A DNA stretch of 64,000 bases from Candidatus Proruminimicrobium quisquiliarum (GTDB taxonomy: Bacteria > Elusimicrobiota > Endomicrobiia > Endomicrobiales > Endomicrobiaceae). Shown piece after piece: positions 55,385 through 63,317 of this stretch. The stretch is from assembly GCA_018433245.1 (NCBI GenBank), contig JAHDRN010000014.1, positions 51,629 through 115,628 on the forward strand, written 5' to 3'. A program made the position numbers and the translations under genes. The notes beneath the pieces are model-generated. The model did not search any database and was not told where the DNA came from. It saw only the letters and a program-made list of their open reading frames with translations. How positions within the stretch are numbered: the stretch's first letter is position 1; each line of letters opens with the position of its first letter.

Positions 55385-56473
55385 ATGGAAAGAGTATACA
55401 ATTTTTCAGCAGGACCTGCAGTATTGCCTGAAGAAGTATTAAAAGAAGCCGCCGCCGAAATGTTAAACTATAACGGATCGGGAATGTCTGTTATGGAAAT
55501 GAGCCACCGTTCAAAAACGTATCAGGCTATTATTGACGAAGCGGAAAAAGATTTAAGAGACCTTCTCAACATCCCTGCAAATTACAAAGTTCTTTTCGCA
55601 CAGGGCGGAGCATCTCTTCAGTTTGCAAGCGTTCCGATGAACTTAATGAGAAACGGAGTCGCCGATTACATTATCACAGGCCAATGGGCAAAAAAAGCTT
55701 ATCAGGAAGCCCAGAAATACGGAAAAGTAAATAAGATTGCCTCATCAGAAGATAAAATATTTTCTTATATACCGGACTGTAGCGATCTTCCTATAACCGA
55801 TAACGCCGATTACGTTTATATCTGCGAAAATAACACTATATACGGAACAAAATTTAAAACGCTTCCAAATACTAAAGGAAAGCCGCTAGTAGCAGACGTT
55901 TCTTCATGTTTTCTTTCAGAACCGGCAGATATAACAAAGTACGGCGTAATGTACGGCGGAGTACAGAAAAACGTAGGTCCTTCCGGCGTTCAGATTTTAA
56001 TAATAAGAGAAGATTTGATAGGTGAAAAACCTGCTTTGGCATGCACGCCTACGATGATGAACTGGAAAATACAGACAGATGAAAAATCTTTATACAATAC
56101 GCCTCCTACTTACGGAATTTATATATGCGGTAAAGTTTTCAAATGGCTTAAGAAATTAGGCGGACTGTCTGCAATGAAAGAAATCAATGAAAAGAAAGCC
56201 GCTATTCTTTACAATTATCTTGACAGCAGCAAATTGTTCAGAGGAACAGTTGAAAAGAAAGACCGTTCTTTGATGAATATTCCTTTTGTAATCGGAAACG
56301 AACCTCTTGAAGAAAAATTTATCAAGGAAGCTACAAAAGAAGGTCTTACAAGTCTTAAAGGCCACAGAACCGTCGGCGGCATGAGAGCATCTTTATATAA
56401 CGCAATGCCGATTGAAGGCGTAAATAAACTTGTCGCATTCATGAAAGATTTTGAAAGCAAGAATTCTTTATAA
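55385..56473 (+). CDS. serC: Phosphoserine aminotransferase
   Basis: 362 aa PLP enzyme converting 3-phosphohydroxypyruvate and glutamate to phosphoserine. Family blocks: YNFSAGPAVLPEEVL, FAQGGASLQFASVPMN, DVSSCFLSEPADI and the PLP Lys in YGGVQKNVGPSGVQI. C-terminal GHRTVGGMRASLYNAMP is diagnostic. It has its own candidate promoter and a terminator, so probably a single-gene unit. Confidence 0.97.
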   Translation: MERVYNFSAGPAVLPEEVLKEAAAEMLNYNGSGMSVMEMSHRSKTYQAIIDEAEKDLRDLLNIPANYKVLFAQGGASLQFASVPMNLMRNGVADYIITGQWAKKAYQEAQKYGKVNKIASSEDKIFSYIPDCSDLPITDNADYVYICENNTIYGTKFKTLPNTKGKPLVADVSSCFLSEPADITKYGVMYGGVQKNVGPSGVQILIIREDLIGEKPALACTPTMMNWKIQTDEKSLYNTPPTYGIYICGKVFKWLKKLGGLSAMKEINEKKAAILYNYLDSSKLFRGTVEKKDRSLMNIPFVIGNEPLEEKFIKEATKEGLTSLKGHRTVGGMRASLYNAMPIEGVNKLVAFMKDFESKNSL

Positions 56474-56491
56474 AATATTTAACATCAAAAA

Positions 56492-56526
56492 AAGAGACGG
56501 AATAATTTTCTCCGTCTCTTTTTTTA
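56492..56526 (+). terminator. Terminator of serC
   Basis: The 10-bp stem AAGAGACGGA (56492-56501) pairs with TCCGTCTCTT (56511-56520) around a 9-base loop, with T-run to 56525. The stem shares GAGACGG with the terminator at 55245. Confidence 0.9.
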
Positions 56527-56530
56527 ATTC

Positions 56531-56668
56531 TATGCGGATTTAATATTTGGCTTACAACTTTGTATTTTGCCACCTTATGTACCATTCGCTCCGCTTTCAT
56601 TTACGTACACTACGGCGGCAAAATACTTCGTTTCACCTCAAATCTTAAATCCTTGAACGACAACGACA
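56531..56668 (-). repeat. Nested-hairpin intergenic repeat, copy D
   Basis: Outer arms 56536-56548 and 56641-56652 (GGATTTAA...TTAAATCC) pair with one mismatch. The inner stem GTATTTTGCC (56562-56571) pairs perfectly with GGCAAAATAC (56617-56626). The loop holds GTAC and the conserved CGCTCCGCTTTCA. With E and F it forms a subfamily sharing CGGATTTAATATTTGGC. Just after the serC terminator. Confidence 0.8.
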
Positions 56669-56693
56669 AAAACCTATAAATTTATTTGAAAAA

Positions 56694-57011
56694 TTATTTA
56701 TAGGCAAAATGCATTGATATGTGAAGGTTATCCAACAAATTTGCAAATGTTTTTAACTCAGGGTTTGAGTTTTTAGATAACATCTTATAAAGAGTATTTC
56801 TTTTTATATTTGATTTTTTTTCAAGTTTTGTCATACCGCCCTGTGCTATTGCTATTATTTTTAAACCTTCAAGAAATATTCCTAAATCCTTATCCTGCTC
56901 ATATTGTTTAATTAATGAATCCGCAAAATATTTTAATTTTTTTGAATCATTCTTTAATTCTTTAGCAAAATCTTCTCTAAAATCGGTTAATATTATTTTT
57001 TCTTTTTTCAT
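56694..57011 (-). CDS. higA: HigA-type antitoxin
   Basis: 105 aa. C-terminal XRE-like helix-turn-helix (GGMTKLEKKSNIKRNTLYKML...FANLLDNLHISMHF). It overlaps the toxin gene by 4 bp and lies after it, the toxin-first order of HigBA modules. It probably neutralises the toxin and represses the shared promoter. Confidence 0.82.
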   Translation of the reverse strand: MKKEKIILTDFREDFAKELKNDSKKLKYFADSLIKQYEQDKDLGIFLEGLKIIAIAQGGMTKLEKKSNIKRNTLYKMLSKNSNPELKTFANLLDNLHISMHFAYK

Positions 57012-57310
57012 ATTTTTACCTCCGAAATCATTTCCTTAATCTGCTTTGCCTTTTTAATATCTTCCTGTTGTGTACTCTTATCTCCGCCGCATAACAGTAT
57101 TATTATTTTTCCGTTTATATTCGTAAAATATACCCTATAGCCTTTTGCATAATTTATTTTTATCTCATGCACTCCGTCGCCGACGGATTTGCAGTTTGAT
57201 AAATTCCCAAGAGCAACTCTTTCAATAAAAATCCAAATTTTTGTCCTAGCGACTATATCTTTTAAGCTTTTGAACCATTTCTGAAAATACTGAGTCTGTT
57301 TTATATCCAT
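57008..57310 (-). CDS. higB: RelE/ParE-superfamily toxin (HigB/Gp49-like)
   Basis: 100 aa. Gp49/HigB pattern: FQKWFKSLKDIVARTKIWIFIERV, GNLSNCKSVGDGVHEIKINYAKGYRVYF and IILLCGGDKSTQQEDIKKAKQI. Toxins of this family cleave mRNA at the ribosome. First gene of the module, behind a promoter at 57334-57362. Confidence 0.85.
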   Translation of the reverse strand: MDIKQTQYFQKWFKSLKDIVARTKIWIFIERVALGNLSNCKSVGDGVHEIKINYAKGYRVYFTNINGKIIILLCGGDKSTQQEDIKKAKQIKEMISEVKI

Positions 57311-57333
57311 TTCAGGATCCTACTCCCGCAAAT

Positions 57334-57362
57334 AGTGTATATTATAATCAACACTTTGTCAA
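57334..57362 (-). promoter_or_regulatory. Promoter and probable operator of higBA
   Basis: On the minus strand TTGACA (57362-57357), 17-bp spacer and TACACT (57339-57334). AGTGT (57334-57338) and ACACT (57351-57355) form an inverted repeat across the spacer and -10, a likely HigA site. Confidence 0.65.
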
Positions 57363-57407
57363 GATCTTTGAATTTCGGCAAAAATTTAAAGACTTAAAAA
57401 AATATTC

Positions 57408-57713
57408 TTACCAGTTTCTTGGTAATATCCAAACTACGGGAGTCCACTTAATAAATTCTTTAGGATCAAAAGCATCTTCAAGCATTTCAATTGACTGCAC
57501 ATTTTCAGGTAAAACCGATATTGTATAAAAACCTTTTGAGTCTTCTACATTGTAAAAATGATATCTGTCTGTCGGAACTTTTTCATTTTTGCTTGGTCCG
57601 TAATCAAGAGGGATATACCTTTTTGATACTACTGCATTGTCCTTCTTTGAAAAAAATGTTACTTTCACATATTTTTTCATTTCAATCGCTTTCAAAAAAT
57701 CAGGGTTTATCAT
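57408..57713 (-). CDS. Conserved-looking small protein, unknown
   Basis: 101 aa, ATG 57713 preceded by AGGAGAG. The sequence (KRYIPLDYGPSKNEKVPTD, GFYTISVLPENVQSIEML, EFIKWTPVVWIL) suggests a small beta-rich fold; a WYL-like resemblance is weak. It lies between the TA promoter and repeat E, and any promoter must overlap or lie inside repeat E. Confidence 0.6.
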   Translation of the reverse strand: MINPDFLKAIEMKKYVKVTFFSKKDNAVVSKRYIPLDYGPSKNEKVPTDRYHFYNVEDSKGFYTISVLPENVQSIEMLEDAFDPKEFIKWTPVVWILPRNW

Positions 57714-57730
57714 TTACTCTCCTCTTACTC

Positions 57731-57865
57731 ATAGCGGATTTAATATTTGGCTTCCAACTTTGTATTTTTTCACCTTATGTACCACTCGCTACCGCTTTCA
57801 TTTACGTACACTGCGGTGCCAAAATACTTCGTTTCATCACGAAACTTTAAAGCCTTTAACGACCG
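57731..57865 (-). repeat. Nested-hairpin intergenic repeat, copy E
   Basis: The inner arms (57762-57774 and 57815-57827) pair at 11 of 13 positions (GTATTTT with AAAATAC, CACC with GGTG). The outer arms (57736-57748 and 57842-57854) are imperfect. The loop is nearly that of copy D. It is the only copy whose 3' side lies near a start codon (57713) rather than a stop or terminator. Confidence 0.75.
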
Positions 57866-57897
57866 TTTTGATCAATCCTAGTCACAAGTGTTTCTAA

Positions 57898-58065
57898 TTA
57901 TTTTTTATGTTTTAATTTTAAACTGGGATTATCTTTTATTATTTTCTTTAGACTTTCTTTGTGTTGTTCTATGAACATCTCTTGTTTGCGGATTTTTTTA
58001 TACTGTCCAAAGGTCATGCTTTTACCATTATGGATAACTTCAACTTTAACAGGTTTTTTCTTCAT
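57898..58065 (-). CDS. Small basic ORF after the restriction gene, unknown
   Basis: 55 aa, MKKKPVKVEVIHNGKSMT then FGQYKKIRKQEMFIEQHKES. AGGAA precedes ATG 58065. It begins 18 bp after the res stop on the same strand, so it is probably the third gene of the RM operon. Rich in Lys (about 30 percent), possibly nucleic-acid binding. Could be spurious, but the ribosome-binding site and spacing favour a gene. Confidence 0.55.
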   Translation of the reverse strand: MKKKPVKVEVIHNGKSMTFGQYKKIRKQEMFIEQHKESLKKIIKDNPSLKLKHKK

Positions 58066-58083
58066 AAAATTTCCTATATAAAA

Positions 58084-60762
58084 TTACTTAAAAGTTTCTA
58101 TTAATTGTTTAAATGTAGATGGTTTATATTTTTCCCAAGTTTCTTGTTTTACATAAAGCATTTTATACACTATTTTTTTCTGTCTTTCAGTTGCATCATT
58201 ACACCATTGTTCCAATCTTTTAATTTTTTCTATATCATCTAAATCTTCTCTTCCCTTAGTCTCTATAATATAGATTGTTTTATTATCAACTTTAACAAAA
58301 AAATCAGGATAATAATTAGATATTGCTCCGCTTGCATTTTTATAATCTATTTTGAAATGTATTTCATAATAATTTTTAGCGAAAGATATAATATCATCAC
58401 TTGCTTCTAGAAAATCAGCAAATTCAAGTTCAAAATCACTATCACCTACAATTTTATTGAAAACACTTTTTTTAGGTTTAAAATATTGTTTATTATTAAC
58501 TACAAAAGGTCTTGCATTAGTCAATTTAATATAATTTTTTATTTCAGTATCTCCAACATCTTGAACTGTCAGGACGTTAATTTCTTTTTTAAAAGTTTCT
58601 ATTATTGTTTTTGTAACTTCTAATTCTGAAAGATTTCTTAAAATATTTATGTCATCAAGATCAACTTTTGTTGCAAACAAATGATTGGCAGTAAAATCTT
58701 TTACTTTTCCAAAAAGAATATCATAACAACCAAAAAGTCTCAGTTCTTTCATTATCCTTTGTACAAAAAAACCGACAACAGTTTGATAACAGGGTTCTAT
58801 AGTGCTATCCAAAATAGTTGTATGATGTATTTCGTTATTTATCATTATTTTAAACACAATTTCTTTCTGTTCTTGTGCTGTAAATTGTTTAATTTTTATT
58901 TTTTCATTTGCAAAATTATTTATATCTAATAAAGTAAGATTTTTATATTCTCTTCTTACTCTCGGAGTTAAAATTGGCAAATCAATATCCAAACTAGGAA
59001 TGTCTTTTTTTACATTTTGATTATCAATTTCAATAACAATAGGGGTTATCGGAGTTCCGCCACCAGTACCTGTCATTGGTCTTCTTTCAAATTCAATTCC
59101 CTCTGTTTTTATAGATTCAACAAATTCCATAAATGCAGGTGTTCCTATAACGCTAACATATTCATTAACATCTTGACCAAAAAACATTCTTCTGAGTCCT
59201 CTACCTAAAGTTTGTTCAGGCAATATGTTTGAATCAGAATTATATGGTCTTAACCCTACAATAGTTGTAACATTTTTTACATCCCACCCTTCTTTAAGCA
59301 TTAAAACGGATATAATTACTTTGTGAGGGCTTTCCCAACTATCAATTTCATTAGCCTGTTTTCTTAGTTTTTGAAGTTCTTTTTCATTTTTGCCACTGAC
59401 ATTTTCTGAGATCTCGCCACTTCTATTAGTGTGAATTGTGAAAATTGCTCCGTTTAATTCAGGATAGTTTTTATTTAAAAACTCTTCAACATCATCACAG
59501 TTTTTTGTATCAGTTGTCATTATGAAAAGAATTGATTTCTTACCAGTTGGCTCTAATTCCTTATAAGTCTTTTTCCATTCTTCAACACCAAGTTTGATAA
59601 AATCTTCATATTTTTCAGCAAATAAAGAACTTTGTTTTTCCTGTAATTTGGCTCTGCTTGCTTCATCCGGCAATACAGGATTTTTTACAACTCCTTGATG
59701 TATTGCTTCAACTAATGGGTAATCTGATACTGTTTGAACAAAAATCGCTCCATTGTTATGTTTTGGAGTGGCAGTAACATCAATTTGTAAAGATAGTTTT
59801 TTACCTTTTTGCAATAATTTATTATGTATATCCTCTATCGATTTAAACCATGCCATTTTTTCATCATGTATATGATGAGCTTCATCATTTATAATTACTA
59901 ACTCATCAATATTTCTGATAATTTCTCCCAAATCAACTTTTGAATCATTGGTTTTACCAACTACTTTAGTGCCTAAAAAATATTCTGAAGTGTTTTCATC
60001 ATTAAAAGTTGCTTCTTGTATATCACCTTCATATACTCTATGAATATTAGTAAGAAAGATATTGCCTGTTTTTGAAATTGTTCCAACTTCATCTTGCAAA
60101 TGTAATTTTATTTGAAAATCATCGTTCCAATTCTGTCCACAATAACCGTTTTCAGGAAGAACAGGATCCTCATAAAAAATTTTTAATCCTTCAAAATCAT
60201 TTTTAATACGATCCAAAACAATTATATTGGGAGTAATAACTAAAAAATTTGTTGATAATTCAGAATTTTCTTCATATAATTTATGAAAATAAGACCATGC
60301 CAAAAGTAAACTCATTACTTTTGTTTTACCACTGCCAGTTGCCATTTTTATTACAAATCTAAGCCAGTCTTCAGAAAACATATTGGGACTGACTCTGCCG
60401 AGTTTATCAAATTGAAGAATATCATACTTGCTTTTAACTTTTTTTGTATCATAGAGCCAAATAACTGTTTCTACCGCTTCCCTCTGTGCAAAATAATATT
60501 TAAATTCTAAATTATTGCCATTTTTATCATATATAATGTGAGGTTCTTTAAACCACCAATTAAGTAAATTTTTTGATGTTCCACTTGCACCTTCATAATT
60601 ATTTTGTCTCCATGCATAAACTTCTTCTCTTAATTTTGGAACAAAAGGTGGCAATAATTTTTCATACCCTTCTTTTCGTAAATCTTCATCAGCAGGGAAC
60701 CATCTTATTGAAGGATGCAGAATTGCAAACTTATCTTTTGGAAATTCTTTATCTAATCCCAT
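58084..60762 (-). CDS. res: Type III restriction enzyme, Res subunit
   Basis: 892 aa. Superfamily 2 helicase: Walker A ATGSGKTK (141-148), NDEAHHIHDEKM, VTATPKHNNGA, LKEGWDVKNVTTIVGLRPY and the RGLRRMFFG motif VI. A C-terminal PD-(D/E)XK nuclease reads YYPDFFVKVDNKTIYIIETKG. It cleaves DNA after translocation when two unmodified sites are met. The start shares one base with the mod stop. Confidence 0.93.
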   Translation of the reverse strand: MGLDKEFPKDKFAILHPSIRWFPADEDLRKEGYEKLLPPFVPKLREEVYAWRQNNYEGASGTSKNLLNWWFKEPHIIYDKNGNNLEFKYYFAQREAVETVIWLYDTKKVKSKYDILQFDKLGRVSPNMFSEDWLRFVIKMATGSGKTKVMSLLLAWSYFHKLYEENSELSTNFLVITPNIIVLDRIKNDFEGLKIFYEDPVLPENGYCGQNWNDDFQIKLHLQDEVGTISKTGNIFLTNIHRVYEGDIQEATFNDENTSEYFLGTKVVGKTNDSKVDLGEIIRNIDELVIINDEAHHIHDEKMAWFKSIEDIHNKLLQKGKKLSLQIDVTATPKHNNGAIFVQTVSDYPLVEAIHQGVVKNPVLPDEASRAKLQEKQSSLFAEKYEDFIKLGVEEWKKTYKELEPTGKKSILFIMTTDTKNCDDVEEFLNKNYPELNGAIFTIHTNRSGEISENVSGKNEKELQKLRKQANEIDSWESPHKVIISVLMLKEGWDVKNVTTIVGLRPYNSDSNILPEQTLGRGLRRMFFGQDVNEYVSVIGTPAFMEFVESIKTEGIEFERRPMTGTGGGTPITPIVIEIDNQNVKKDIPSLDIDLPILTPRVRREYKNLTLLDINNFANEKIKIKQFTAQEQKEIVFKIMINNEIHHTTILDSTIEPCYQTVVGFFVQRIMKELRLFGCYDILFGKVKDFTANHLFATKVDLDDINILRNLSELEVTKTIIETFKKEINVLTVQDVGDTEIKNYIKLTNARPFVVNNKQYFKPKKSVFNKIVGDSDFELEFADFLEASDDIISFAKNYYEIHFKIDYKNASGAISNYYPDFFVKVDNKTIYIIETKGREDLDDIEKIKRLEQWCNDATERQKKIVYKMLYVKQETWEKYKPSTFKQLIETFK

Positions 60763-62939
60763 TAAATATTTACCTCTATTGTTTTAGTAGTGTCATTGCC
60801 AAAAATATCAATAACTTTAACAGCTATTTTTCTTTTACCGGCAGAAACTTCTCTGGATGCTGATATTAATTGAAGAGTTCTATCTTTTTTAGTTCTAAAA
60901 GATTGCCATTCATTTTCAAATATATAGCTTCCTGTCCATTGCTCTTTTTCTTCGCCGGTTTTTTCATCAATAACTCTGATAAATTCTTTTTTACTTTCAA
61001 AATCAAAATCTACAGACCAATAATCAACCCAATCTGTCCATTTTTTTGTTAAAACTTCTCTAGTTATATTATTATTTTTATCCTTGTTAATTTTTACTAC
61101 TTGCCCGTTTTCAATAATAATTTTACTGCTGTTAATTTTTAATTTATCTTCGGTTTCGTCAATATTATCTTGATTGTAGAAAACAGAAAAATCAAGAAAT
61201 TCAACAGAAATTTCTTTCAAACTCCCTTTGCCTTTAATAATCGGTTTGATTTCTATATATGCAACATCATAAAATTTCACTTGTCCTTTTTCTACTGCTT
61301 TTTTATCAAATACTTCTCTAGGAATAACTTTAAATTGTATGTCTAATCCCATTTGTTTAACATTGGCAAAATCTATTCCCATTTCATAATCAAAACCTAA
61401 AATGTCAACTTTTGTTATATCCTTTTCTTTACATTCTTTAATAACTTCTTCTAAAAAAGCATTCGTTACAGGGGAGTCCATTTGCCCAACAGCTACAAGT
61501 CTGTCTCTTTTTTTGCCTACAAAATTATTAAAAGAATTTACTTCTTCTGCTTTATAAGCAGACAATATTAATTTAATAAAATCTTTTTCTTTTTGTTCTC
61601 GTTGTAATCTTTTTTCTTCGTCACGTAAATTTTCATTAACATTTAAAAACTTTTCTCGTTCATATTTTCCTATATTTAAAATTTCAAAAGCTCTAAAATC
61701 ATTACCTTCTTTTTTCAAATCTCTTTGTATTCCTATCATCCTCTTTCTGGTTGTATGTACAGCAAATCGTCCCAAATCTGAACCAATCCATTTTCTGCCT
61801 AGTTTTTCAGCTACTGCAAGAGTTGTTCCTGAACCACAGAAAAAGTCGGCAACAAGGTCGCCTTCGTTGGACGAAGCTAAAATTATTCGTTCTAAAACCT
61901 CATCTGGTTTTTGAGTTGGATATCCAAGCCTTCTATCATCTTTTGGATCAAGTGCTTTTAAATCCCAAACCGAATCAACAGTCAAACCCTCTAATTTATA
62001 AAGTACAGCATTTTCATCAACTTCTTGTCCAGGGTGTTCCTTTTTCCATTTTTTAACAAATACATCAAACCTTGAATCGGTAACAGGATAGTTATTGCCC
62101 CTAATTTCATTTCCATTTACGAGATACCTATTCCAACGCTTAAAATCAATATTGTTTTCAAAGTTATTATCTTTTAATAATTCAAATTTTGGCTCACCTT
62201 TTTTATAAAAAAGAATTGTGTCATGTTTTCTAGGAAAATAATTTTGAACCTGCCCTTGATATGTTCTATATCTCCAAATTATTTCATTTTTAAAATTGTC
62301 AGTCCCAAATATTTCATCCATTATCAACCGCATATAACTATTCACTCGCCAATCACAGTGTACATATATACTTCCATCATCTGCTAAAAGTCCATGCATC
62401 AGTTTCAACCTTTCATAAATCATTGAAATAAAACTATCTGTACCTTTGCCCCAAGTATCTCTGTAAGCTATTTCTTCAATTACAGATGGTTTTTTTGTAA
62501 AACTTTCTTCACCAATTTCTATATCCATTGAAAAATCTGCACCTACATCAAAAGGAGGATCTATATAAATTAATTTTAAACCGCCTTCTGCTTCAATCTG
62601 TTTGCGGAGTGGACCATTTTTAAGCGATGATAAAATTAGTTTATTATCGCCCCAAATAAGTTTATTTGTCCAGCCTTTGATTTGTCTACCGGATTGGTCA
62701 AATAAGAGCATCTGATTTTCTTTTTTTATATCACTTCTTGGTTCATCAATATGTTCAATAGTTTGAAAAGGTAAAACAGTATTTTCTACTTCATCTGTTT
62801 TTCCGTTCCATAAAAGCTCAACTTCTCTATCAGCATCAAATAATAAAAAACGATATTTTTCAGGTAAAGGTTTATTTAATTCAAGATATTTAATAATATC
62901 TCTTTTCTCGTTGTCAGTTAATTTTAAAGTATTAGTCAT
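60762..62939 (-). CDS. mod: Type III DNA methyltransferase, Mod subunit
   Basis: 725 aa. Beta-class order: catalytic DPPF (127-130, LIYIDPPFDVGADF) first, then the SAM motif ADFFCGSGTTLAVAEKLGRKWIGSD (about 364-388, shown in part). The target-recognition region lies between them (about 220-330); a long C-terminal part of about 300 residues is unusual in length and may add a domain. Probably N6-adenine methylation. Target unknown. No simple-repeat tract for phase variation is seen. Confidence 0.92.
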   Translation of the reverse strand: MTNTLKLTDNEKRDIIKYLELNKPLPEKYRFLLFDADREVELLWNGKTDEVENTVLPFQTIEHIDEPRSDIKKENQMLLFDQSGRQIKGWTNKLIWGDNKLILSSLKNGPLRKQIEAEGGLKLIYIDPPFDVGADFSMDIEIGEESFTKKPSVIEEIAYRDTWGKGTDSFISMIYERLKLMHGLLADDGSIYVHCDWRVNSYMRLIMDEIFGTDNFKNEIIWRYRTYQGQVQNYFPRKHDTILFYKKGEPKFELLKDNNFENNIDFKRWNRYLVNGNEIRGNNYPVTDSRFDVFVKKWKKEHPGQEVDENAVLYKLEGLTVDSVWDLKALDPKDDRRLGYPTQKPDEVLERIILASSNEGDLVADFFCGSGTTLAVAEKLGRKWIGSDLGRFAVHTTRKRMIGIQRDLKKEGNDFRAFEILNIGKYEREKFLNVNENLRDEEKRLQREQKEKDFIKLILSAYKAEEVNSFNNFVGKKRDRLVAVGQMDSPVTNAFLEEVIKECKEKDITKVDILGFDYEMGIDFANVKQMGLDIQFKVIPREVFDKKAVEKGQVKFYDVAYIEIKPIIKGKGSLKEISVEFLDFSVFYNQDNIDETEDKLKINSSKIIIENGQVVKINKDKNNNITREVLTKKWTDWVDYWSVDFDFESKKEFIRVIDEKTGEEKEQWTGSYIFENEWQSFRTKKDRTLQLISASREVSAGKRKIAVKVIDIFGNDTTKTIEVNI

Positions 62940-62955
62940 ATTTCAATCTCCGATT

Positions 62956-63069
62956 TTAATATTTTAAAAATATAAGTCCGAGTACTACATGTTTGTATTG
63001 TGAAGCATCTATATTGGAACGGAGTTGATCGGCAGTTTTCCAAAGTTTCTGTTTAATTGAATTATCCAT
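62956..63069 (-). pseudogene. Truncated hsdM remnant (type I RM methyltransferase N-terminus)
   Basis: 37 aa: [20 protein letters not shown] then [17 protein letters not shown] and a stop. This is the conserved start of HsdM proteins ([34 protein letters not shown]). GGAG precedes ATG 63069. Mod starts 16 bp after its stop. It is either the relic of a type I system replaced by the type III genes, or has been kept as a leader peptide. A TATAAT (minus strand, near 63102-63097) could drive both. Confidence 0.75.
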
Positions 63070-63182
63070 AAAACTCCTTTAGAATTGATGACATATTATA
63101 CAAAATAAAAATATAGTTTTTTGATTTTTGTTTTAGTTGTTGTTAGGTTTTAGAGTTGTTTTCAAGTTTTTGTTTTGTAGTT

Positions 63183-63317
63183 GCCGTTTAAGGCTTTAAG
63201 TTTTCGTTATGAAATGAAGTATTTTCAAAGCGAAGTTTACATAAAAGGAAGCGGAGCGAGTGGTACATAAGGTGACAAAATACGAAGTTGCAAGCCAAAT
63301 ATTAAATCCGATATAAG
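63183..63317 (+). repeat. Nested-hairpin intergenic repeat, copy F
   Basis: The outer arms GGCTTTAAG (63192-63200) and TATTAAATCC (63300-63309) pair imperfectly. The inner arms GTATTTT (63219-63225) and AAAATAC (63277-63283) give only 7 perfect pairs, so this copy looks the most decayed. The loop has AAGCGGAGCGAG and GGTACATAAGGTG. It ends at the stop codon of the next gene (63318-63320). The stretch 63070-63182 holds only AT-rich promoter-like DNA. Confidence 0.72.

Noticed and set aside
55245..56526. Shared GAGACGG terminator stems as a mobile repeat
   Set aside because: Only the short stem core is shared between two adjacent terminators and the loops differ; simple convergence or local copying explains it.
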